NCBI GenBank assembly: GCA_963764565.1
Contig: CAVXTD010000012.1
Coordinates: forward strand, 62,001-126,000
Reading direction: 5' to 3'
Source of the DNA: DATBLE01 sp963764565
GTDB lineage: Bacteria > Actinomycetota > Thermoleophilia > Gaiellales > Gaiellaceae
DNA length: 64,000 bases
Shown: positions 26,141 through 35,092 of the stretch, in pieces
Numbering within the stretch: the stretch's first letter is position 1
How the letters are laid out: the number at the start of each line of letters is the position of its first letter
Made by a program: the position numbers and the translations under genes
The notes under the pieces: generated by a model
The model's database searches: none
What the model saw: the letters and a program-made list of their open reading frames with translations, nothing else
Told to the model about the DNA's origin: nothing

Positions 26141-27388
26141 GCAGGCAGCGTAGTCGGCTCCGGCGCGCGGCCGATCTTCCAGACGGACGGGATCAGCAGC
26201 ATGCTCGTAGTTCAGAACGAGGATCGCCCCGGCTGCGAGCCAGAGCGCGTCTGACGTCCCGATCGCGGCGGCGGTCAGCCCCGCGAGGACGAAGCCGAGG
26301 GGCGTGAGCACGAACGACCCGAGCGCGTCGTAGGAGCTGACCCTGGACTGTGCATGCTCGGGGATCTCGCGCTGGAAGATCGTGAACCAGAGCGCCAGGT
26401 GGATCGCGATCCCGAGCCCGGCGAAGAACGACGCGGCGACGATGACCCAGGTAGGCGCAAGCAGCGCCAGCGCGATCAGCTGAAGCGAGACCAGCGCGGG
26501 CCAGAGGATGCAGGCGACGAGAGGGAGCCGCGGGCGGTAGCGCAGGGCGACGACGCCGCCGATCACGGCACCCACGCCGTTCCCCGCGGCGATCACCGCC
26601 CAGTGGCCCGCACCGCCCAGGTCGGTCTTCGCAACCGTCGGCCCGAGCACCGGCCAGAACATGAAGAAGACGTTGCCGAGCCCGAAGATGACGACGGTGG
26701 ACCAGAGCCACGTCCGCGACGTGAATTCTCGCCAGCCCTCGCGCAGCTCCCCGAGGAAGTGCGGCGGCGGCGCGGTGACAGCGCGCCGCGGGATCGCGAT
26801 CCGCGCGAGGATCAGTGCCGCCGCAGCAAAGGACGCAGCGTCGATCGCGAGCGCGGTCCCTGGGCTCCCGGCGACGACGATCGCCCCGCCGATCACAGGG
26901 CCGACGACGAAGACGAGGTTCCGCATGAGTCCACGCAGGGCGTTCGCCTCCTGGAGGTGCTCGGGACTCACGGTCTGGGGGACGAGCCCGGTCTCGGCCG
27001 GGATCACGAATCCGTCGGCCGCCCCATACAGGATCTGGAGGCCGACCAGAAGCCCGAGCGTGGCATGCCCGGAGAGGACGACGGCCGCCGTCGCCGCCTG
27101 CGCAGCGCCCTGCCCCATCGCCGCACCGACGAGGATCCGGTTCCGCGGAAACCGGTCGGCGAGGACGCCGCCGTACAAGACCAGCACGGCATTCGCGGCT
27201 TGGCGCCCGGCGAAGATGATCCCGAGGTAGAGCGGCTTCGGCGTCTCGGTCAGGTCGAGGACGGCGAAGGCGAGCGCGATATTCGCGATCGAGTCGCCGA
27301 GCGTCGAGATCGTCGTCGCAGAGAAGAGCAGGCGGTACGGCCGCTCGGCGAGCGGAGCGAGCCGCGCGTGCAGGGTGAGCTTCGGCAC
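26137..27388 (-). CDS. MFS transporter, one frameshift
   Basis: About 416 residues with 12 predicted helices. GGVLADRFPRNR is the loop 2-3 motif typical of the major facilitator superfamily, and PAETGLVPQTVSPEHLQEANAL resembles the EntS/MFS_3 exporter branch. A break near 26212 is needed to reach IPSVWKIGRAPEPTTLPA and the TGA that overlaps the gltX GTG; unrepaired, the frame would run into gltX. The substrate is unknown. The GTG at 27388 has TACGCT seven bases upstream. Confidence 0.82.
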
Positions 27389-27394
27389 GGGCGG

Positions 27395-27401
27395 TAGCGT
27401 A
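27395..27401. promoter_or_regulatory. Symmetric bidirectional -10 element
   Basis: TAGCGTA reads TAGCGT forward, seven bases before the nfo GTG (27408), and TACGCT in reverse, seven bases before the MFS GTG (27388). Only 19 bases lie between the two start codons, so both transcripts would be leaderless and the promoters overlap. Confidence 0.6.
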
Positions 27402-27407
27402 CGCCCC

Positions 27408-28250
27408 GTGCTCTTCGGCGCCCACTGCTCAGGCGGGATCAAGAAGGCGCTCGATCGAGCCGCCGAGATCGGCGCGGACTCGCTCCAGCTCTTTGCTCAG
27501 AGCCCCCGCATGTGGCGCTTTCCGGACCACGATCCGGCGGACCTGGCGGCGTTCCGCGAGCGCCGTCGAGAGCTGGGGATCGGCGCCGTCGTCGTCCACG
27601 CGCTCTATCTCGTCAACCTCGCGAGCCCGAACGACGAGTTCTACGAGAAGAGCGTCGCGACGATGCGCTCGACGATGGACGCAGCGTCCGCGATCGAGGC
27701 GGACGGGGTGATCTTCCACGTCGGCTCGCACCAGGGCGCGGGCTTCGAGGCGGGCCTCGAGCGCGTCGTACCGGCCCTGGCGCAGGTGCTCGAGCGCGCG
27801 TCTGACACCACGTGGCTGCTGATGGAGAACTCGGCCGGTGCGGGCGGGACGATCGGCCGTTCGATCGACGAGCTCGTTGCGCTCCACGGGGCGCTCGACC
27901 ATCACCGCCGGCTGGGGATCTGCCTCGACTCGTGTCATCTCTGGGTCTCCGGCTTCGACGTGACCGACCGCGGCGAGCTCGACCGGATGCTCGCCGATCT
28001 CGACGCGAGGGTCGGCCTCGACCGGCTGCGGGCGCTGCACGTCAACGACGCTCAGGCGCCGCTCGGCTCGAACCGGGACCGACACGCCAACATCCTCGAG
28101 GGGCTGATCGGTGAGCAGCTCGGCGTCTTCCTCGGTCACCCCGCGCTCCAGGGGCTTCCCGCGGTGATGGAGGTTCCGGGCCCGGACGGCCACGGGCCGG
28201 ACGAGAACGAGCTGAAGAAGCTGCGCGACCTGCACGCGCGCTGGGCCTAG
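27408..28250 (+). CDS. nfo: Endonuclease IV family AP endonuclease
   Basis: A 280-residue TIM-barrel enzyme that cuts DNA 5' of abasic sites. Metal-ligand motifs are visible: FGAHCSGG, IGADSLQLFAQSPRMWRF, VVVHALYLVNLASP, FHVGSHQGAG, LLMENSAGAG, ICLDSCHLWVSGFD and ALHVNDAQAPLGSNRDRHANI. These are the His, Glu and Asp clusters of the tri-zinc site. The leaderless GTG is set by the shared promoter with the MFS gene. The palindrome at 28254 follows its stop. Confidence 0.92.
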   Translation: MLFGAHCSGGIKKALDRAAEIGADSLQLFAQSPRMWRFPDHDPADLAAFRERRRELGIGAVVVHALYLVNLASPNDEFYEKSVATMRSTMDAASAIEADGVIFHVGSHQGAGFEAGLERVVPALAQVLERASDTTWLLMENSAGAGGTIGRSIDELVALHGALDHHRRLGICLDSCHLWVSGFDVTDRGELDRMLADLDARVGLDRLRALHVNDAQAPLGSNRDRHANILEGLIGEQLGVFLGHPALQGLPAVMEVPGPDGHGPDENELKKLRDLHARWA

Positions 28251-28253
28251 AAC

Positions 28254-28285
28254 CAGTGTCTGACACCGAGAGGTGTCAGACACTG
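28254..28285. repeat. Dispersed palindromic repeat, copy 2
   Basis: Identical 14-bp arms to the 11341 copy, with loop GAGA. It lies between the convergent stops of nfo (28250) and the Cys-rich gene (28292), where it could act on both transcripts. Confidence 0.85.
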
Positions 28286-28291
28286 CCTTGA

Positions 28292-28696
28292 TCAGCGGAG
28301 TTGCGCGAATACGCGGAACGTCGGACGCCCGACCGGCAGCTCCGAGAACTCGGGGTTCACGCAGCCGAGCTCGTCGGTGCGGTGCCGGTACGTCTCCTCG
28401 ACCTCCACCCGGCACATCGGCAGCGGCTCGCGCACCGAGCGGACGGCACCGAACCCCTCGCGCCGCGCTTCGGCTTCGTTCAGCAGATCGAGGTCGATCT
28501 CGACGTCGTACACCTTCTGCATGCAGCCGATGTACGTGTGGCCGAACTGCATGTACGCGTAGACGAACGGGCACGAACGGTCGAGGCAGGCGGCCGGATA
28601 GATCACCTTGTCGCAGTGCACGCCGCAGCGGCGGCACTCGACCTCGTCCTGAGGACGAAGCGGCAGCGACTGGACCGCTGAGTGGCGGAGAGCCAT
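28292..28696 (-). CDS. Cys-rich conserved-looking hypothetical protein
   Basis: A 134-residue protein with CRRCGVHC at about residue 25, then AACLDRSCPF and IGCMQKVYD. The seven or so cysteines in the first 65 residues could bind zinc or an Fe-S cluster. The C-terminal half is mixed polar. The ATG at 28696 starts MALRHSAVQSLPLRP. No family name can be given. The gene is monocistronic, between a palindrome and the antiporter promoter. Confidence 0.6.
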   Translation of the reverse strand: MALRHSAVQSLPLRPQDEVECRRCGVHCDKVIYPAACLDRSCPFVYAYMQFGHTYIGCMQKVYDVEIDLDLLNEAEARREGFGAVRSVREPLPMCRVEVEETYRHRTDELGCVNPEFSELPVGRPTFRVFAQLR

Positions 28697-28797
28697 TAGG
28701 TGGATTGTGGGCGAGGAGTTTTCCGCTCCGCAAGTCTTGACAAACGGGCGGCTTTCAGGCATGGCCCGCTCTCGACCGCCGGATAGGCTAGCCCTCC

Positions 28798-29835
28798 GTG
28801 GCGCGTCGGCTTCTCTGGGCATCGCTTGGCCTTGCGCCCCTGACGATGATCGTCGACGTCGCGTTTCACCCCGGCGACGTCCTGCTCTTCTCGCTCGCAG
28901 CAATCTCGCTCGTTCCGCTTGCCTGGCTGATCGGCGAGGCGACCGAGCACGCCGCCCACCACACCGGCCCGGGCGTCGGCGGCTTCCTGAACGCGACGTT
29001 CGGAAACGCGCCCGAGCTGATCATCGCGCTCTTCGCCGTCAACGACGGCCTCTACGAGGTCGTCCGCGGCTCCCTCTCCGGGAGCATCGTCGGCAACCTC
29101 CTGCTCGTCCTCGGCTTCTCCCTGCTCGTCGGGCCGACCAAGGACATCGACCGCCGCTCGGGGATGGTCTCGATCGCGCTCGTGCTCTTCTCGGCGCTGA
29201 TCTTCCTGGTCGTCGCGATTCCGGGCTGGCACGGCGACACGACCCGCCGCTCGCTCCAGGTGCTCTCGATCCCGGTCTCGATCGTGCTGCTGCTCGTCTA
29301 CCTCTTCGTCACCTGGCGGGCGCTGCGCCGCCACCGAGCGGAGTTCGACGCCGGCGAGATCGCCGCCGACGTCTGGTCGCTGCGCGTCGCCCTCGGCGTG
29401 CTCTCGATCGCGACCGCCGCGACCGCGATCGTCGCGGAGATCCTCGTCGGGTCGATCGAGGTGTTCGCGGAGAACTTGCACCTGAGCGACTTCTTCGTCG
29501 CAGCGGTGATCGTCGCGATCGTCGGCAACGCGGCCGAGCACGGCGGGGCGGTCGTCGTCGCCCGTCGCGGCCAGGTCAAGCTGGCCACCGAGATCGCGCT
29601 CTCCTCGAGCGCGCAGGTCGCGGTCTTCCTGATCCCCGCGGTGGCGCTCTTGTCGTGGGCCGTCAAGCCGCTCACTCTCGCCTTCCGCCAGGTGGAGATC
29701 GGCGTCATCGGCGGCTCCGCGCTGCTCGCCGCCCTCCTCCTCAGCAAGGGGCGATCGAGCAGCTGGCGCGGCGCGACGCTGATCGCGGGCTATGCGGTCG
29801 CCGCGGCGGTCTTCTACAAGGCAGGAGGACGGTAG
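28798..29835 (+). CDS. Calcium/cation-proton antiporter (CaCA family)
   Basis: A 345-residue protein of 10-11 helices. The two family repeats are clear: GGFLNATFGNAPELIIALFA and FVAAVIVAIVGNAAEHGGAVV, each carrying the conserved GNA(P/A)E. It would expel Ca2+ or a related cation using the proton gradient. TAGGCT at 28784-28789 ends eight bases before the GTG, so it is probably leaderless. It converges on ltaE with only 5 bp between stops. Confidence 0.9.
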   Translation: MARRLLWASLGLAPLTMIVDVAFHPGDVLLFSLAAISLVPLAWLIGEATEHAAHHTGPGVGGFLNATFGNAPELIIALFAVNDGLYEVVRGSLSGSIVGNLLLVLGFSLLVGPTKDIDRRSGMVSIALVLFSALIFLVVAIPGWHGDTTRRSLQVLSIPVSIVLLLVYLFVTWRALRRHRAEFDAGEIAADVWSLRVALGVLSIATAATAIVAEILVGSIEVFAENLHLSDFFVAAVIVAIVGNAAEHGGAVVVARRGQVKLATEIALSSSAQVAVFLIPAVALLSWAVKPLTLAFRQVEIGVIGGSALLAALLLSKGRSSSWRGATLIAGYAVAAAVFYKAGGR

Positions 29836-29840
29836 TCCGG

Positions 29841-30875
29841 TCAGGCGGCAGCGAGGACACCGAGTGCCCGCGGGATCGACTCGATCGCACGGTCGACGTC
29901 GTCGTCGGTGACGTCGAGGTGCGTCGCGACGCGGAGGACACCCGGCCGGAGCATCCCGACCGCGACGCCCTGCTCGGCGATCCGCCGCTGCGCCTCGCCG
30001 GGGTCCACCCCGACCGAGGCGACGTCGATGCCGATGAAGTTCGTCTCGGTCGAGCCGACGTCGACCGGCAGGCCGGCGTCTGCGAGCCCCTGCGCCAGCC
30101 GCTTCGCTCGCGCGTGATCCTCGGCGAGCCGCTCGACGTGGTGGTCGAGCGCGTAGAGCATCGCCCCGGCGACGACTCCTGCCTGGCGCAGCGCGCCGCC
30201 GAAGAGGAACTTCAGCCGCCAGGCCTCCTCGATCCGCTCCTCCGAGCCGGCGAGCACCGCGCCGAGCGGACAGCCGAGACCTTTCGAGAAGCAGACGGTG
30301 ACGGTGTCCGCGAGGCGCCCGTACTCGGCAGGCGGGAGTCCGCTCGCGACGGACGCGTTCATGATCCGGGCGCCGTCGAGGTGGACTGCGAGGCCGAGCT
30401 CGCGGGCAGCGCCGATCGTCGCGGCCAGCTCGTCGAGGGGCCACACCCGGCCGCCGGCGCTGCGGTGCGTCTGCTCGAGGACGACGATTCCGGCGGGCTG
30501 GAGCCAGTCGGCGGACGCGGCGGCCGCGCGTACCTGCTCCGGGGTGATCCGGCCGGCCACGCCGGGCAGGCCGCGCGCGATCAGGCCGGAGTGCACCGCC
30601 GGCCCGCCGGCCTCGAAGATCAGGATGTGCGTCCGCTCCTCGGCGATCAGTTGCGTGCCGGGCCTCGTCAGGACGCGCAGCGCGATCTGGTTCGCCATCG
30701 TCGCCGTCGGCAGGAAGAGCGCGCGCTCGTGGCCGAGCAGCTCGGCCGCGCGCCGCTGGAGCTCGTTGACGGTGGGATCCTCCTGGGACTGCTCGTCGCC
30801 GAGCTCGGCGGCGGTCATCGCAGCGAGCATCTCCGTGGTGGGCTTCGTCGCCGTGTCCGAGCGAAGGTCGATCAC
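29841..30875 (-). CDS. ltaE: Threonine aldolase (low-specificity, PLP-dependent)
   Basis: A 344-residue fold type I PLP enzyme splitting L-allo-threonine or L-threonine into glycine and acetaldehyde. IDLRSDTATKPTTEML is the family N-terminus, LAVHLDGARIMNASVA contains the Asp that contacts the PLP ring nitrogen, and VTVCFSKGLGCPLGAVLAG carries the Schiff-base Lys. TAGGCT seven bases upstream of the GTG indicates a leaderless start. It yields glycine, for which a full cleavage system lies at 33.6-37.9 kb. Confidence 0.9.
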   Translation of the reverse strand: MIDLRSDTATKPTTEMLAAMTAAELGDEQSQEDPTVNELQRRAAELLGHERALFLPTATMANQIALRVLTRPGTQLIAEERTHILIFEAGGPAVHSGLIARGLPGVAGRITPEQVRAAAASADWLQPAGIVVLEQTHRSAGGRVWPLDELAATIGAARELGLAVHLDGARIMNASVASGLPPAEYGRLADTVTVCFSKGLGCPLGAVLAGSEERIEEAWRLKFLFGGALRQAGVVAGAMLYALDHHVERLAEDHARAKRLAQGLADAGLPVDVGSTETNFIGIDVASVGVDPGEAQRRIAEQGVAVGMLRPGVLRVATHLDVTDDDVDRAIESIPRALGVLAAA

Positions 30876-30933
30876 GGTGCGGAGCCTATCGGGCAGGTCG
30901 CCGGGTAGCCCCCACCCTTGGGCGGAGGTAGCG

Positions 30934-32022
30934 CTACGGGAGGGGCAGCCGGCCCCCGCCGTCGATGCAGTCGGCCAGGTAGAGGGCTGTGCCGAGGTCG
31001 CCGGTCCAGAGTGTGTACCGGCCACGCCCGTCGCGCGCCCGGCCGCGCTCCGCCTGACCTGCCGCGTGCATCGCGAACGCGCGCGCCCGCGTGAGCCACC
31101 GTTCGTCTCCTGTGCGCGCGAGCAGCGCAAGGAAGGCATATCCGTTGCCCGCCGTGCCGTGGCAGAGGTTTGCGCCCTTGCGCAGCGGTCCGGCGCGCCA
31201 GGTCAGCTCACCGCCCGCGACCGCGAGGTCCTCGTCGAGGATGTCGGCGAGGCTCGCGACGATCCCGGGCGCACCGTGACACCACTGCGTGCGGATCTGG
31301 CCGTCGCCGTTTTCGTCGAGTCCCGCGTCGGCGAGCGGCGGCCAGTTGACGAGCCCATCCTCCTCGACGGCAAGGCGCCGGAGCGTCTCCGAGACGGCCG
31401 ACGTGTCGCCGAGGGCACGCGCACACCCGGCGAACCCGTGTACCGGGCCGAGAAAGCGTCTGCGCTTCCCGTACAGGTCCTGCGTCCACAGGCCTTCCGG
31501 GTCACGTCGGCCGCGCAACCACTCGACGCTCGCGGTCACGTCGAGCCCGAGTTCGCGGCCGGCGAGGATCGTGCCGGGACTGCCCCACATCAACTCGCAC
31601 CGTTCATCCCGTTCGTTCGCCCGGATCAGCTCCGAAAGCCGTTCGAGATTGGCCTGCGACGGCGCAACCCTCTGTAGCACCAGCCGGATTCCCGTCTCGC
31701 CCATCAAGAGGCTGCGTTCGGCGCCTTCGTCCGGAAAGTCCGCGGGAGCATCGAGCGAACGCTCCAGGTACGGGACATAGTCCCGTCGTACCTCGACGAA
31801 GTTCCGCTCTGCGAGACGGTGGAGCGCGGCCACGACCCCGGCACCTCCGAGATACACCGTCCGGAACCGCCGATCCGTCTCCTCGTCCTGCGGATGCGTC
31901 GGCCAACCGTCGTCGAACGCACTCTCCGCATCGGCGACGATCGAGGCGATCGCCGCCCGCGCTCTCGGGGTGCTCCAAGACACGTCTTCGAGCGCCTCGT
32001 GCGCCCTCGGCTCGAACAGCAT
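30934..32022 (-). CDS. LanC-like protein
   Basis: A 362-residue all-helical protein with the LanC zinc motifs QWCHGAPGI and NLCHGTAGNGYAFL. In lantibiotic systems LanC cyclases form thioether rings using zinc held by these Cys and His residues. Here no precursor peptide, dehydratase or transporter is adjacent, so it is an orphan, comparable to eukaryotic LANCL or stand-alone bacterial members. TAGACT six bases before the ATG indicates a leaderless start. It is divergent from rlmN, with 58 bases between starts. Confidence 0.82.
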   Translation of the reverse strand: MLFEPRAHEALEDVSWSTPRARAAIASIVADAESAFDDGWPTHPQDEETDRRFRTVYLGGAGVVAALHRLAERNFVEVRRDYVPYLERSLDAPADFPDEGAERSLLMGETGIRLVLQRVAPSQANLERLSELIRANERDERCELMWGSPGTILAGRELGLDVTASVEWLRGRRDPEGLWTQDLYGKRRRFLGPVHGFAGCARALGDTSAVSETLRRLAVEEDGLVNWPPLADAGLDENGDGQIRTQWCHGAPGIVASLADILDEDLAVAGGELTWRAGPLRKGANLCHGTAGNGYAFLALLARTGDERWLTRARAFAMHAAGQAERGRARDGRGRYTLWTGDLGTALYLADCIDGGGRLPLP

Positions 32023-32080
32023 CGGGCGAGTCTATGGACGAGGCATCCATCCGGACAGGCGCCGCCGCTACCGTGGTCGC

Positions 32081-33131
32081 GTGGATCGTGACCTGTTGAC
32101 CGAGTTCGTCGCCCGGCGGCAAGAGCCGGCGTACCGCGCAGCCCAAATCTGGCGGTGGGCGGCGGGCGGCGCGGCAGGGTACGAGGGGATGACGAACGTG
32201 CCCGCCGGGCTCCGCGCGGCACTGGCCGCCGAAGTCCCGTTCTCGACGCTGGCCGTCGAGCGCGAGTCGCAGTCGCGCGACGGCACGGTGAAGACCCTCT
32301 TCCGCACCGACGGACGGCAAGCCCGTCGAGGCCGTCTTGATGCGCTACCGCGACGGCCGCCGGTCGATCTGCGTCTCGTCTCAGTCCGGGTGCCCGCTCA
32401 CCTGCACGTTCTGCGCCACCGGGCAGATGCAGTTCGGCCGCAACCTGACGGCATCGGAGATCCTCGACCAGGCCCTCCACTTCCGGCGGATCGAGCCGAT
32501 CGACCACTGCGTCTTCATGGGGATGGGCGAGCCGATGCTGAACGTCGACCCCGTGCTCGACGCGGCGCGGCTCCTCCCCGACCTCGGGATCACGCACCGG
32601 CGGACGACGATCTCGACGGTCGGCTGGCTGCCCGGCCTGCGCCGGTTCGTCGACGAGGTCGAGGAGCCGATCCGGCTCGCGCTCTCGCTGCACGCGGCCG
32701 ACCCGGCGTTGCGCTCCGAGCTGATGCCGGTGAACGACCGCTACCCGCTCGACGAGGTGCTCGCCGAGTGCCGCCGCTACTTCGAGCTGCGCGGCCGCAG
32801 GGTGTTCGTCGAGTACGTGATGCTCGCCGGGGTGAACGACGCGGTCGAACAGGCGACGGAGCTCGCCCGCCTGCTCGATCGGAAGGCGTTCAAGGTGAAC
32901 CTGATCCCCTACAACCCGACCGGCGCCTTCGAAGGCTCTTCACCTGACGCGATCGCCGCGTTCAAGTCCGCCCTCCATCGCGCCGGTGTGCCCGCAACGG
33001 TTCGCCTCACGCGCGGCCGGGACATCGCTGCTGCCTGCGGCCAGCTCGCCGCGACGCCTCAGGCGGCGAGCGCGGACGAGAGCGGAAACCGCTCCAGCAC
33101 CCACTCGGCGTCGAGCGGCCGCAAGCGGTAG
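32081..33131 (+). CDS. rlmN: 23S rRNA (adenine2503-C2)-methyltransferase, one frameshift
   Basis: A radical SAM enzyme that methylates A2503 of 23S rRNA. GCPLTCTFCATG holds the three cluster cysteines, and FMGMGEPMLNVD, LALSLHAADPALR and YVMLAGVNDAVEQA are family blocks. A break near 32315 (one extra G in GACGGACGGC) separates LFRT from KPVEAVLMRYRDGRRS. Repaired, it is about 349 residues. TACCGT ends six bases before the GTG. The C-terminus overlaps the convergent gene by 73 bases, longer than expected. Confidence 0.88.
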
Positions 33132-33559
33132 GGAGCACCGCCGACGAGGACGAAGTCGCCGGTGCGCGGATCCATCGGCAGGCGCGCCTCGGCCGGGTAG
33201 TAGAGGTTGTGCTTCTCGATCAGGTCGTTGACGGCGTGGAAGTTGCGCCGCGCCGCCACGGCGCGCCAGCGACGATCGAGCTCGCGCGGGTCGTGCCGGT
33301 GGCGCAGCGAGAGCTCGGCCCAGGCTTCCGCCAGCGCCGCCTCGTGGGCCTCGATCTCGTCTTCGATCTGCCTGAGCCGTCGCGAGTAGGACGGCGGGCC
33401 TGCGATCGAGACCGCGTACCGGTCGGCGCCGAAGGAGAAGTTCCGCAGGCGCAGGCGCAGCGGCCGCCCGAGGAGCGGGCTGCCGGCGAGGTCGTCTGCG
33501 AGCCGATCGGCCGCGCGCTGCTCGAGCTCGGTGTGCTCGCGCGGGGCGTGCTCGCCCAT
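33059..33559 (-). CDS. Hypothetical protein downstream of gcvPB
   Basis: A 166-residue protein. The N-terminal half is Arg-rich and amphipathic, a coiled-coil-like helix (RRLRQIEDEIEAHEAALAEA) sits in the centre, and an ordered C-terminal end contains FHAVNDLIEKHNLYYPAEA and DFVLVGGAPYRLRPLD. It follows gcvPB by 29 bp and probably shares its transcript. The family is not recognised and no role in glycine cleavage is implied. Confidence 0.6.
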   Translation of the reverse strand: MGEHAPREHTELEQRAADRLADDLAGSPLLGRPLRLRLRNFSFGADRYAVSIAGPPSYSRRLRQIEDEIEAHEAALAEAWAELSLRHRHDPRELDRRWRAVAARRNFHAVNDLIEKHNLYYPAEARLPMDPRTGDFVLVGGAPYRLRPLDAEWVLERFPLSSALAA

Positions 33560-33588
33560 GATGCGCTCGCGCTCTCGGCGGTCCACGG

Positions 33589-35092
33589 TCAGGCCCTCGG
33601 GGCTGCGGCCGCGGCCGCGGCGGCCGGATCGTCGGACAGGTCGGGGTGGTCTTCGAAGCCGTAGCGGACGACGGCCCGCTTGACCGCCTTGACCTCGTCG
33701 AGCCGCCCGACCGGCCGGCCGTGAGGGGCGCCGTGGAGGAGCTCGGGACTCTCGGCCGCCTCGCGCGCGATCGCCAGCATCGCCTCGCAGAAGTCGTCGA
33801 GCCGCTCCTTCGGCTCGGTCTCGGTCGGCTCGATCATCAGCGCCTCGGCGACGATCAGCGGGAAGTACACCGTCGGCGGGTGGATGCCGTAGTCCATCAG
33901 CCGCTTGGCAACGTCGAGCGCGGAGACGCCGTGCTCTTTCTTCAGGCGGCGCGCAGAGACGACGAACTCGTGCATGCAGAGACGGTCGAACGGCAGGTCG
34001 AACGCGTCTTTCAGGCGCGCGAGCAGGTAGTTGGCGTTCAGCACCGCCGCCTCCGACATCTCCCGAAGCTGCGGGCCGTACATGCGGATGAAGGCGTACG
34101 AGCGGACGAACACGCCGAACGGGCCGGTGAACGCCCGCACCTTGCCGATCGACTTCGGCCGGTCGAAGTCGAGGCCGAAGGTGCCGTCGTCGCGCCGGAC
34201 GACCGCCGGCACGGGCAGGAACGGCTCGAGCTGCCCCCGGACCGCGATCGGCCCGCCGCCGGGACCGCCGCCCCCGTGCGGCTGCGAGAACGTCTTGTGC
34301 AGGTTGATGTGGACGACGTCGAACCCCATGTCGCCCGGCCGCGAGATCCCGCACACCGCGTTCAGGTTCGCCCCGTCGTAGTACATGAGCGCCCCGGCGC
34401 CGTGGAAGATCCGCTCGATCTCCTCGATGTTCTCGTCGAACAGGCCGAGGGTGGACGGGTTGGTGAGCATCAGCCCGGCGGTCCGCGGACCGACCTTCCC
34501 GCGCAGGTCGTCGACGTCGATGTTCCCGCGCGCATCGGTCTTGACGCCGACGAGCTCGAAGCCGGCCATCGTCACCGACGCGGGGTTGGTGCCGTGCGCG
34601 GTGTCGGGGACGACGATCTCGCGGCGCTGCTCATCCTCGCCGCGGTCGGCGAAGTACGCACGGAAGAGCATCAACCCGGTCAGCTCGCCCTGCGAGCCGG
34701 CCGCAGGCTGGAGCGAGACGGCGTCGAGACCGCACACCTCGGCGAGGATCTCCTGGAGCCGCCACATCAGCTCGAGCGCGCCCTGCGGCGCCGTCCTCCT
34801 CCTGGAGCGGATGCAGGTCGCGGAAGCCGGGAAGCAGCGCGAGCCGCTCGTTGACCCGCGGGTTGTACTTCATCGTGCAGGAGCCGAGCGGGTAGAAGCC
34901 GGTGTCGATCCCGAAGTTGCGCGTCGACAGCTCGGTGAAGTGACGGACGAGCTCGGGCTCCGCGACCTCGGGCAGGCGCGGCGGCGCGGCACGGGCCAGC
35001 GCCGGCGGAACGGCCGCGCTCGGCAGGTCGTAGCGCGGGATGGTCGACGCTCGACGGCCGGCCTGCGAGCGCTCGTAGATCAGCCTGGTCAT
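33589..35092 (-). CDS. gcvPB: Glycine dehydrogenase (decarboxylating) subunit 2, one frameshift
   Basis: C-terminal half of the P-protein, which decarboxylates glycine with PLP and passes the aminomethyl group to lipoyl-GcvH. NLHKTFSQPHGGGGPG carries the PLP-binding Lys, PAAGSQGELTGL and TNPSTLGLFD are family blocks, and LGSCTMKYNPRVNE is near the N-terminus. A break near 34790 (an extra base in GGCGCCGCAGG) divides HPLQEEDG from ALELMWRLQEI. Repaired, it is about 500 residues. The start overlaps the gcvPA stop by 4 bp. Confidence 0.9.

Noticed and set aside
27797..27806. TCTGACACC inside nfo as another repeat copy
   Set aside because: Only a short match without the inverted partner, within conserved coding sequence.
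30434..30875. Long reading frames opposite ltaE and many other genes
   Set aside because: High-GC shadow frames with Arg/Ala/Pro-rich translations and no family motifs.
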